DNA from: Acetobacteraceae bacterium
GTDB taxonomy: Bacteria > Pseudomonadota > Alphaproteobacteria > Acetobacterales > Acetobacteraceae
Length of the DNA: 37,798 nucleotides
Direction: 5' to 3'
NCBI GenBank assembly: GCA_030037665.1
Contig: JASHQG010000754.1
Coordinates: forward strand, 1-37,798
A program made the position numbers and the translations under genes. Of the stretch, positions 9,840 to 17,789 are shown in pieces. Numbering within the stretch: position 1 is the stretch's first letter; the number at the start of each line of letters is the position of its first letter. The notes beneath the pieces were generated by a model. That model was not told where the DNA came from. It saw only the letters and a list, made by a program, of their open reading frames with translations, and searched no databases.

Positions 9840-10133
9840 ATGCCGACCTATGTCATGCTGGCCAACTGGACCGACCAGGGTGTCCGCACCATCGATGAGA
9901 GCCCCCGCCGTGTCGATGCGGCGCGCAAAAACCTGGAGGAAATGGGCGGCCGTTTCCTGTCCTTGTTCATGACGATGGGCGAATACGACCTGATCATCAC
10001 TTATGATGCGCCGGACGATGCCGTGTCGGCGCGGTTCACACTGCTGCTCGGGAAGCTCGGTAACGTTCGTACAAGGACGCTCAAGGCGTTTCCCGAGGAG
10101 GCTTACCGGCAGATCATCAACTCGCTGAGATAG
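9840..10133 (+). CDS. GYD domain-containing protein
   Basis: 97 aa, MPTYVMLANWTDQGVRTIDESPRR...GGRFLSLFMTMGEYDLIITYDAPDDA. GEYDL signature and GAAAGGA SD. Confidence 0.9.
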   Translation: MPTYVMLANWTDQGVRTIDESPRRVDAARKNLEEMGGRFLSLFMTMGEYDLIITYDAPDDAVSARFTLLLGKLGNVRTRTLKAFPEEAYRQIINSLR

Positions 10134-10137
10134 TTCA

Positions 10138-11004
10138 ATGAACATCGACGATCTGGTCGCGATCGACGTCCACACTCACGCCGAAGTCTCTTGCCGTCAG
10201 CCGGCCGATGCGCTGTGGCAACCGTACGAAGATGCCGCCAGCAAGTATTTCAGGGTCGGCAAGCGTCCGACCATCGCCGAAACCATCGCGTATTATCGGG
10301 AACGCAAGATCGGCTTGGTGATGTTCACCGTCGATTCCGAGTTCGAGGTCGGTAACAGGCGTGTTCCAAACCAGGAAGTGGCCGATGCTGCGGCCGAGAA
10401 TGCGGACATCATGACGGCCTTTGCCAGCATCGATCCGCATAAGGGCCGCATGGGTGCGCGCGAAGCGGAGTCGCTGATCAGGGACGGCGTGATCCGTGGC
10501 TTCAAGTTCCACCCGACGATGCAGGGGTTCTACCCGAATGACCGCATGGCCTACCGGCTATACGAAGTGATCGCGAAGCACAGACTGCCGGCGATCTTTC
10601 ACAGTGGTCATTCCGGCATCGGCACGGGTATGCCAGGTGGCGGCGGGCTTCGGCTGAAATATTCCAACCCGATGTATTTGGATGACGTTGCGGTGGATTT
10701 CCCCGACATGACCATCATCATCGCGCACCCCTCATGGCCGTGGCAGGACGAGGCACTGTCGGTCTGCCTCCACAAGCCGAACGTGTATATCGACCTGTCA
10801 GGCTGGTCGCCGAAGTACTTTCCGCCTCAGCTCGTGCAGTACTCGAATGGGCCCTTGCGTAATAAAATCCTGTTCGGTTCCGATTGGCCGCTGATTGCGC
10901 CGGACCGTTGGATCAACGAATTCAAGGCGGCTGGCTTCAAGCCCGAAGTGCACGATCTGATCATGAAGACGAATGCCATCCGGGCACTCCGACTGGCGGG
11001 CTGA
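10138..11004 (+). CDS. Amidohydrolase family protein (amidohydrolase-2 type)
   Basis: AIDVHTHAEVSC (HxH), GFKFHPTMQGFYPND, PAIFHSGHSGIG, IIIAHPSWPW, KILFGSDWPLIAPDRWI. Starts 4 nt after the GYD stop. Confidence 0.92.
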   Translation: MNIDDLVAIDVHTHAEVSCRQPADALWQPYEDAASKYFRVGKRPTIAETIAYYRERKIGLVMFTVDSEFEVGNRRVPNQEVADAAAENADIMTAFASIDPHKGRMGAREAESLIRDGVIRGFKFHPTMQGFYPNDRMAYRLYEVIAKHRLPAIFHSGHSGIGTGMPGGGGLRLKYSNPMYLDDVAVDFPDMTIIIAHPSWPWQDEALSVCLHKPNVYIDLSGWSPKYFPPQLVQYSNGPLRNKILFGSDWPLIAPDRWINEFKAAGFKPEVHDLIMKTNAIRALRLAG

Positions 11005-11101
11005 TTCTGCCTGCCAGCATTGTGAGGGGCGAAGCGTCGGGCTCTGTGCCGGCGGAAGGTTGCCTGGTTGCTTCACTCCTCGAAACCGCGGCTTCCCTGT
11101 G

Positions 11102-12259
11102 TCACCACCCCGGATCCATCGGGCGTAATCCCATCAGCACCTTGCCAGCGCTTTCATAGTGGCCCGGCAGCCCCGCCGCGTGCTGCACGGCCACATGCAC
11201 GTCGCGGAAATACCGTTCCAGCGGATTGCGGCTGTACACGGCGTTGGTGCCCGCTGCATGGAAGACGAGATCGACTGCGCGGACCGCTTCATGCATCGCA
11301 TGCACGATCGCCAGCCGCGCGTCGGCCACCATCGGCCCGGGATCCTCAATGCCATTCCTGACCGTGGCCCAGGCGCGCCCGACCGCCGAGAACACGTAGG
11401 CGCGTGCGGCGTGCACGATTGCCGCCGCCTCCGCCACGCGCGTCTGCACCAGTGGACGGTCGCGCAGCCGAGTGGTTGACATCGTTGAGCTCACGTGTCC
11501 GGCGAGGTCGACGAGCGCATCGATCGCGCCGTGCGCAATACCGAGCGCGTTCGCCGCCGTCGGTGTCCACAGCGAGATTAACAGCATGCGCGGATGGTAC
11601 AACGTGCCCGTTTCGCGCGGCGGCTCCGCCAGCGAATAGCTATGCGCGGCCGGCACGAAAACGTCGTGCACCGCAAAGTCGTGACTGCCGGTCGCACGCA
11701 ACCCGACCACGGACCAGGTGTCCAGGATCGTCGCGGCGGTGGCTGGCACCCACATTGTGCGCGTCACTGGCGTCCCGGCAGCGTTCAACTGCGGTGCGTC
11801 GCCAGCCATCACCACGCAGGTGCAGTTCAGCCATCGGGCGTGGTGCAGACCGCTGGCGAAGTCCCACTGCCCGTGCACCAGCCAGCCGCCCTCCACCGGA
11901 CGGGCACGCCCCATCGCTCGCACCGAGCCAGCCCCCCGGAAATCCGGTGGATTTCCAGCGAAAAACGGCCCTAGTTCAGCGGGCATCCAGCCCATGAATG
12001 CTGACAGGCTGGAGGCGATCATTGCGCACCAGCCGGTGGACCCGTCGGCACGCGAGAGTGTCTCGATTGCGCCGAACGCGGTCAGCGGCGGGTACTCCGG
12101 CCCGCCCATCGACTTCGGCAAATACATCTGCAGCAGCCCGGCAGCCGCGAGCGCCTCCGCCACTTTTGGCGGCTGACGGCGTAGGTCCTCGGCGTCAGCC
12201 CGATGTGCCCGAATCAGCGGGACGAGCTCATTTGCCGCGGCAACAACATCGGCCTCCAT
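11102..12259 (-). CDS. Acyl-CoA dehydrogenase-fold flavoprotein (HsaA/hydroxylase-like)
   Basis: LQMYLPKSMGGPEYPPLTAFGAIETLSRADGSTGWCAM, VHGQWDFASGLHHARWL, GLRATGSHDFAVHDVFVPA, DVHVAVQHA. Acyl-CoA dehydrogenase-like architecture typical of group D flavin monooxygenases. Confidence 0.88.
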   Translation of the reverse strand: MEADVVAAANELVPLIRAHRADAEDLRRQPPKVAEALAAAGLLQMYLPKSMGGPEYPPLTAFGAIETLSRADGSTGWCAMIASSLSAFMGWMPAELGPFFAGNPPDFRGAGSVRAMGRARPVEGGWLVHGQWDFASGLHHARWLNCTCVVMAGDAPQLNAAGTPVTRTMWVPATAATILDTWSVVGLRATGSHDFAVHDVFVPAAHSYSLAEPPRETGTLYHPRMLLISLWTPTAANALGIAHGAIDALVDLAGHVSSTMSTTRLRDRPLVQTRVAEAAAIVHAARAYVFSAVGRAWATVRNGIEDPGPMVADARLAIVHAMHEAVRAVDLVFHAAGTNAVYSRNPLERYFRDVHVAVQHAAGLPGHYESAGKVLMGLRPMDPGW

Positions 12260-12310
12260 GCTTTACTTCCCCTTCTTGGCGCGACCCGACCCGGCCCGCA
12301 TACTTGACCA

Positions 12311-13129
12311 ATGGATGACAGCGAAGCACCCGACTCGTCCACCGGTCTGGAGGACGTGCTCAACCAATGGGACGTGCGTCTGGCGCAGCTGGAACACGAG
12401 GCGGCGGCAACGCTGCGTGCTGCGAAGCGCCTGCGCCGGGCGGCGCAGGAGGGCGCGGTCGCCCGCTTTCCCGATGCGGTCGCCGACCTGCAGGATTGTG
12501 CCGCGAAGCTGCACGTTTCCGTGCACCATGCTGCGCATCCGCCAGCCATCGACCTGGCGGAGGCCTTCGCTGACGGCAGCTTCCTGGCCGAGTTGGCCCG
12601 CGCCGCCGCGGCCGCCAACGTGACCTTGGTGGAGCGTGACGGACGCGTCACCGCTTACCCCGTCGTGCTGCGCCTGGAGCCGCGTGCGCAGGGCGTGCGA
12701 ATCGGCCGGAGGCTGGAGCGCCGCATCCGTCCGAGCTTCCTTGCCCGCCATCTGCGCGCGCTGCAGCAGCGCCCCGGCCGCTTCAATCCCCGCACCTTCC
12801 TCGAGCGCGTGTTCCTCGGCTACGCCGTGCTGGCGCCAGCCCGCGCCGCGGATTGGCAGCCAAACCGTCGGGGGGAGGGGCCTCTGGTGCCGCTCGCGGA
12901 CCTGCACAACGTGTTGACGCTGCTGCCGGCCGCTGCTGCCGAATGCCCGCTGGAGGAGTTCCTGGTCGATCTTCTCCGACTCAATCGCCATCCCGATACG
13001 CGGACCGGCCGTGGCCACCGCTTCGAGCTCGGCGGCTCGACCGGCACCAAGGGTGCCAAGCGGCTGTCGGCATTTGACGAAACCGGCGCACGGCACGATT
13101 TTTACGCGGTTCGTTTCACCCTGGAGTAG
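12311..13129 (+). CDS. Hypothetical protein, first gene of a three-gene ATPase operon
   Basis: 272 aa, MDDSEAPDSSTGLEDVLNQWDVRLAQLEHEAAATLRAAKRLRRAA..., predicted helical or coiled-coil N-terminus by inspection. No family recognised. Three bp separate its TAG from the TTG at 13133; the ATG at 13136 is 6 bp downstream. Confidence 0.8.
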   Translation: MDDSEAPDSSTGLEDVLNQWDVRLAQLEHEAAATLRAAKRLRRAAQEGAVARFPDAVADLQDCAAKLHVSVHHAAHPPAIDLAEAFADGSFLAELARAAAAANVTLVERDGRVTAYPVVLRLEPRAQGVRIGRRLERRIRPSFLARHLRALQQRPGRFNPRTFLERVFLGYAVLAPARAADWQPNRRGEGPLVPLADLHNVLTLLPAAAAECPLEEFLVDLLRLNRHPDTRTGRGHRFELGGSTGTKGAKRLSAFDETGARHDFYAVRFTLE

Positions 13130-13135
13130 CACTTG

Positions 13136-14098
13136 ATGGACGTAATCGACGTCCAGGCCCTGCCCGCCGCACGGTGGCTGCAGGTCGTCGAGCCGGAGTA
13201 TTTCGCCCACTTTCTGCCATCCGGTGGGGCGGCGGCGAAATTCGTGGTCGCGGACGATAGCGGCATCAGGCGCCTGCGCCAGGCTGTGGCGGCGCTGGCG
13301 CAGCGGCACGGCATGCTGGCCGCGCATGTCGATGCCGGCGAGACCCGCCTTCATATGCTGCACGACGTGTTCTTCGCCGCTGCCCGCGCCTTGCCCTGGG
13401 ACGATTTGATCCAGGGCTTTATTGAGGGCATGTTCAACCGCAACGGTCATCCCTGGCCGCAGCCTCGCGTTGCGCTGACCATGGCCGAATTGGCACAGCG
13501 TCTCGGCATGGACGACGAGGAGCTGGCCCGCAATCGCAACCGGTGGCTGAGCCGTGAATTGTGGGAGGACGCCGCGCTGGCACAAGACTTCCGCATCGCC
13601 ATGTTGCGGCTGTGTCTCGCCCGGCTGGACCCGGATGTATACGACAGCCCCGATTTGCCGGTGCTGCCGTGGCTGCGGGGAGAGAAGCTGGGTTTGGGCG
13701 ATCTCCGCCGGTACGATATCGCCGCGCGCATCAACCGAAACAATGCGCGCGCGATGTTGGTCTCGCTCTGCCATTTCGTGCGCAAGGCGGGGCGGCACGG
13801 CTTGCTGCTGACGTTGGACTTGCGTCGTGCGCTGCACCCGCCCGGACCGGACGCGGCCGGGCTGCACTATTCCGCCAGCGCTCTGATGGATCTCTTCGAA
13901 GTCTTGCGTGAATTGGTCGACGACATCGAGCACCTCGCCGGCATGTTCCTGCTGGTCCTGGCGGACCAGGGGCTGGTGTCCGGGGAACATCGCCGGACTC
14001 TCGACAATTACAAGGCGCTGGAGATGCGGATCTGGCCCGACGTGCGGCCTGGTGACCAGCAGAACCCGCTGGCGCCGCTGGTGACGGTGAGCGCATGA
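13136..14098 (+). CDS. Probable degenerate P-loop (BrxC/BrxD, DUF2791-like) pseudo-ATPase
   Basis: SGGAAAKFVVADDSGIRRLRQAVAALAQRHGMLAAHVDAGETRLHMLHDVFFAAARALPW sits where a BrxD-type P-loop region would be, but without GKS/T. GRHGLLLTLDLRRAL resembles a Walker B strand without the catalytic Glu. The C-terminal HRRTLDNYKALEMRIWPDVR is also ATPase-family-like. Its stop overlaps the next start (ATGA). Confidence 0.6.
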   Translation: MDVIDVQALPAARWLQVVEPEYFAHFLPSGGAAAKFVVADDSGIRRLRQAVAALAQRHGMLAAHVDAGETRLHMLHDVFFAAARALPWDDLIQGFIEGMFNRNGHPWPQPRVALTMAELAQRLGMDDEELARNRNRWLSRELWEDAALAQDFRIAMLRLCLARLDPDVYDSPDLPVLPWLRGEKLGLGDLRRYDIAARINRNNARAMLVSLCHFVRKAGRHGLLLTLDLRRALHPPGPDAAGLHYSASALMDLFEVLRELVDDIEHLAGMFLLVLADQGLVSGEHRRTLDNYKALEMRIWPDVRPGDQQNPLAPLVTVSA

Positions 14099-15309
14099 AT
14101 CTGGAATCCCGCACCGCAATCGAAGCCTTGCGTGCCGGCGTGCCGAACCGTGCCGTCGTGCGCCTGATGGGAGCCGGCAACGTCGATCTGGAGAAGGATT
14201 TCCGCGCTTTGCTGGACGCGGCCGGTACACGTCCCGGCATGGGATTTGCCGGCGGATTTGGCACGGGAAAGTCGCACACGCTGACATCGCTCGCCGAAGT
14301 CGCGCGCGACCGGCGCTTCGTCGTAAGCCGCGTGGTGATCAGCAAGGAGACGCCACTCGCTGATTTTGGCCGCGTCTTCGAGGCCGCCATGCGCAGTGCC
14401 GCGTTGCCGGACCGCAATGACGATGCGCTCTCGGCTTCCCTGGCTGCATTGCGCGCGGCGCCGGACCAGCTGACGGCGTTGCATGAGGCCGTCAGCCGAC
14501 CGGATTCCGGCCTTTCCGGTATTTTCGCCGCCATACTCTTCCTGTTGCGCCAGCCGTCACAAGCGCCCGAGGTGGTGCGGCGTTGCGAACGTTTCCTCGC
14601 CGGCGGAAAGATGCCCAGCAGCGTGTTCCGCAAGGCACTGGTGCAACATCACGTGTCGCGCAAGTTCAATCTGCGGCAGCCGTCGGCTGCGGAGCTGGCT
14701 GCGCAGCGCATCCGCTTCGCCAGTCTGTTGTTCCGCGCGGCCGGTTACGCGGGCTGGTGTGTTGCGTTCGACGAAGTGGAGCTGATTGGCCGCTATTCGC
14801 CGATGCAACGCGCGCTGGCCTATGCCTCACTGGCGGTGTGGCTTGGGCTCGATAACACGATACGGTTTGCGGGGATCGCCGTTGTCTACGCGATCACGGA
14901 TGACTTCGTCGCCGCTGTGGTGGAGCACCGTCACGACCAAGATGAGGCGCCGGAGCGGCTGCGTCTAAAGGGGCGCGATGCGGACGCAATGCGCGCCCTG
15001 ACCGGCATCCGGCATATCAAGGATGCAGTGCAGAACCACCGCCTGGCCACGCCGAACGAGGAGGAATTGCGCAGAGATGGACAGCTCCTGCGCGAGATCT
15101 ACGCGGGAGCTTACGATTGGAGCACACCTCAACTGCCGGCGATCGAGCGTACCGCAACGCGCACGATGCGGCAGTATATCAAGGCATGGATCACCCAGTG
15201 GGACATGCTGAGGGTGGCGGGGACTGCTGTGTCAGTCGTGGAACGGCCACTCGGCAGCAATTACGCACAGGACCAAACGCTGGGTGCGGCGGAGGAAGAC
15301 ACAGAGTAG
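14095..15309 (+). CDS. P-loop ATP-binding protein resembling BREX BrxC/BrxD (DUF2791 class)
   Basis: Walker A GGFGTGKSHTL, Walker B GWCVAFDEVELIGRY, Arg-rich RLRLKGRDADAMRAL. VVISKETPLADFGRVFEAAM resembles the BrxD-type region after the P-loop. Confidence 0.75.
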   Translation: MNLESRTAIEALRAGVPNRAVVRLMGAGNVDLEKDFRALLDAAGTRPGMGFAGGFGTGKSHTLTSLAEVARDRRFVVSRVVISKETPLADFGRVFEAAMRSAALPDRNDDALSASLAALRAAPDQLTALHEAVSRPDSGLSGIFAAILFLLRQPSQAPEVVRRCERFLAGGKMPSSVFRKALVQHHVSRKFNLRQPSAAELAAQRIRFASLLFRAAGYAGWCVAFDEVELIGRYSPMQRALAYASLAVWLGLDNTIRFAGIAVVYAITDDFVAAVVEHRHDQDEAPERLRLKGRDADAMRALTGIRHIKDAVQNHRLATPNEEELRRDGQLLREIYAGAYDWSTPQLPAIERTATRTMRQYIKAWITQWDMLRVAGTAVSVVERPLGSNYAQDQTLGAAEEDTE

Positions 15310-15323
15310 CCGCTTTTGCGGCT
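15308..15323 (+). terminator. Hairpin at the 3' end of the three-gene operon
   Basis: Perfect AGCCGC-TTTT-GCGGCT stem-loop overlapping and immediately following the stop codon. No U-tract, so intrinsic termination is uncertain. Confidence 0.4.
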
Positions 15324-15791
15324 GCACTCACTCCCGTCATGACGAGGAGCGGAGCATCGAGGCAGCTGTTGCTTGGCGACGATAAGCAGGATTGCCGCGT
15401 TTTTTCCGGGACGTGCCCGTGAGCGAGTCGGTCATCCTACTCATTCTTTGATAGTCGATACTGTTTATGCTCTTGTGCGCCGCAGCCGCTCGATACCTCG
15501 GATGCCCCCGCATCAACCCGGCACACCCACCGCGCGTGCTGAGTCCGGTCCTATTCTGACCCCTCGCGTCACCATGCTGCCGAGCATAGCCCATGGTTAT
15601 CTCATGCTCGTTGCCGGAACCGAAATCGGTTGAGGGACGCGGTGCCGCTCAATGCCGGAATCTGACGCTTCGTTCCGCAAAACCTCTGCTCTCCCTGCGT
15701 CTCTGCGTTGGACTGATCGTTGGACCGATCGTCCCTTGCCCCTGTGCCACGCCGCGCCGACACTCGGCCTTCAACCGGATAGGAGTCGATC

Positions 15792-16577
15792 ATGGTCACT
15801 GGCGCCCGTACACCCCTGACCGTCGATCTCAGTGGTCTGCGCGTTGCGATCACCGCCGGAGCAAACGGCATAGGCCGCGTGATGGCCGACAGCTTTGTCG
15901 ATTGTGGTGCACGCGTATTTGTCTCTGACGTGGACGAAGACGCGCTGATAGCAGCCGGCCATCCCGGCATGCGTGCCGACGCTGGTGTCCCGGCGGACTG
16001 CGAGGCGTTCGTCGATGCCGCAGCGACGAACCTGGGCGGTCTCGACGTCCTGGTGAACAATGCCGGCATCGCTGGACCAACCGCGCTGGTAGAACATGTG
16101 ACTCCGGAAGCGCTCGACGCGACGCTGCGCATCGACCTTGCGTCGATGTTCCATTGTTCGCGCCGGGCAATTCCGGCATTGCGTGCGGCCGGCGGCGGGT
16201 CGATCGTCAATCTCAGTTCAGCGGCAGGGCGATTTGGATTTCCCCTGCGGGCGCCTTATTCCGCCGCGAAATGGGGCGTCATCGGCTTCACCAAGTCGCT
16301 GTCGATCGAGCTCGGTCCCGACGGGATACGCGTCAACGCCATTCTGCCCGGACCGGTGGATGGGCCGCGCATCCGCGCAGTGATCAAGGCGAAGGCCGAA
16401 GCGGCGGGTATTTCCGAGAACGAGATGACCGAGCGTACCGTTTCCACCACGTCATTGCGCTGCTTCGTCACGCAACAGGATATCGCCAACATGGCGCTGT
16501 ATCTCGTCAGCCGGTTCGGTGCGACGATCAGCGGCCAAGCGCTCAGCGTCGATGGCGATATGCAGACAACAATGTAG
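15792..16577 (+). CDS. SDR-family NAD(P)-dependent oxidoreductase
   Basis: ITAGANGIGRVMAD (TGxxxGIG-like), LVNNAGIAGP (NNAG), YSAAKWG (YxxxK), GIRVNAILPGPVDGPRI. Confidence 0.95.
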   Translation: MVTGARTPLTVDLSGLRVAITAGANGIGRVMADSFVDCGARVFVSDVDEDALIAAGHPGMRADAGVPADCEAFVDAAATNLGGLDVLVNNAGIAGPTALVEHVTPEALDATLRIDLASMFHCSRRAIPALRAAGGGSIVNLSSAAGRFGFPLRAPYSAAKWGVIGFTKSLSIELGPDGIRVNAILPGPVDGPRIRAVIKAKAEAAGISENEMTERTVSTTSLRCFVTQQDIANMALYLVSRFGATISGQALSVDGDMQTTM

Positions 16578-16588
16578 GGAGGCTCCGG

Positions 16589-17620
16589 ATGCGCGTCGCC
16601 GTCTTCCGCCACGAAGGTTCGCCGCTTGGCATCGAGGATCGCCAGACTCCGACTGCGCGGCCGGGTGAGCTCGTCGTGCAGGTCGCATACTGCGGGATCT
16701 GCGGCACCGATCTGCACGCAACAGAAAAGAGCGCCGTTTCGCTGGAGGCCGGGACGGTGCTCGGTCACGAATTCTCGGGTGTCGTTGCAGAGTCCGCGGC
16801 ACCCGGCTGGCGGCGCGGCGAGCGTATCATCGGGTTGCCGCTCTATGAGTGCGACGAATGCCGCCCGCTCGGTGGCTGCCGTGACCGGCTCGGCATTCTG
16901 TGCGGGCGCACCAAGGTCATCGGTCTGGCGGCAGACGTGCCGGGTGGCTATGGGGAGTACCTCACCCTGCCGGCGCACAATGCGCTGCGCGTGCCCGATT
17001 CATTGGACCTGCGCGATGCGGCGCTGAGCGAGCCGCTATCGGTCGGTGCACATGCCGTGCGTCTGGCCGGTGCGTTGCTGGGCGGGCGCGTGCTGGTGAT
17101 CGGCGCGGGGCCGATCGGGTTGGCGGTGACAGTATTTGCGCGCTTAGCCGGTGCGCGGCATCTGATCGTGAGCGAATTGGATCCGGTGCGGCGAAATCGC
17201 GCGGGCACGATTGGAGCCAGTGCCGTCCTCGATCCGGAGGCGGAACCTGTCGCCGCGGCGTTCGCCCGCATGACCGGCGGCCCACCGGAGGTGATTTTCG
17301 AGTGTGTCGGGGCGCCGGGCCTGCTGCGCCATGTGATCGATCTGGCCCCGGTGCATGGGCGGATTGTCGTGGTCGGCGTATGCCGCCATGAGGATTCGAT
17401 CCTGCCGCGCATCGCAATCCGCAAGGAGCTGACCGTGCGGTTCGTGCTCGGTTACACGCGCGAGGAGTTTGAGCTGGTGCTGGACCTGCTGGCGGCGCGG
17501 CGCATCGATGCCAATAAGCTGGTATCCGATGTGATCGGGCTGGACGCGCTGCCCGAGCTTTTCGAAAGCCTCCGCCGGCCGAATCCGCGGGCGAAGGTAT
17601 TGATTGATCCGAGAGGCTAA
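16589..17620 (+). CDS. Zinc-dependent alcohol/polyol dehydrogenase (MDR family)
   Basis: MRVAVFRHEGSPLGIEDRQTPTARPGELVVQVAYCGICGTDLHA, GHEFSGVV, VLVIGAGPIGLAVTVFARLAGARHLIVSE. GGAGG SD 12 bp after the SDR stop. Confidence 0.93.
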   Translation: MRVAVFRHEGSPLGIEDRQTPTARPGELVVQVAYCGICGTDLHATEKSAVSLEAGTVLGHEFSGVVAESAAPGWRRGERIIGLPLYECDECRPLGGCRDRLGILCGRTKVIGLAADVPGGYGEYLTLPAHNALRVPDSLDLRDAALSEPLSVGAHAVRLAGALLGGRVLVIGAGPIGLAVTVFARLAGARHLIVSELDPVRRNRAGTIGASAVLDPEAEPVAAAFARMTGGPPEVIFECVGAPGLLRHVIDLAPVHGRIVVVGVCRHEDSILPRIAIRKELTVRFVLGYTREEFELVLDLLAARRIDANKLVSDVIGLDALPELFESLRRPNPRAKVLIDPRG

Positions 17621-17694
17621 CGCGCTCCGGCCGGGTGAGAGTACTGCGACGAACCCATCATGCACTGGTATCGTTTTGTGCCACCCTCCGCCGG

Positions 17695-17716
17695 CCTCTC
17701 CCGTACGCGGGAGGGG
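17695..17716. repeat. Palindromic intergenic hairpin (REP-like or terminator)
   Basis: CCTCTCCCG-TACG-CGGGAGGGG, 9-bp stem with one G-T wobble, between the ADH stop and the aminotransferase start. Confidence 0.5.
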
Positions 17717-17789
17717 GCAATCGGGTCCTCTGGTCTCACGCGCCCGTCCCGCCTACCTTCGGCCCGACCATAGCGGAGGAAACAGATCG

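Noticed and set aside
12263-14287. 674-aa minus-strand ORF opposite the ATPase operon
   Set aside because: It is antisense to two genes with better coding character, has no domain-like motif and a low-complexity Arg/Gln/His-rich composition. Typical shadow ORF in high-GC DNA.
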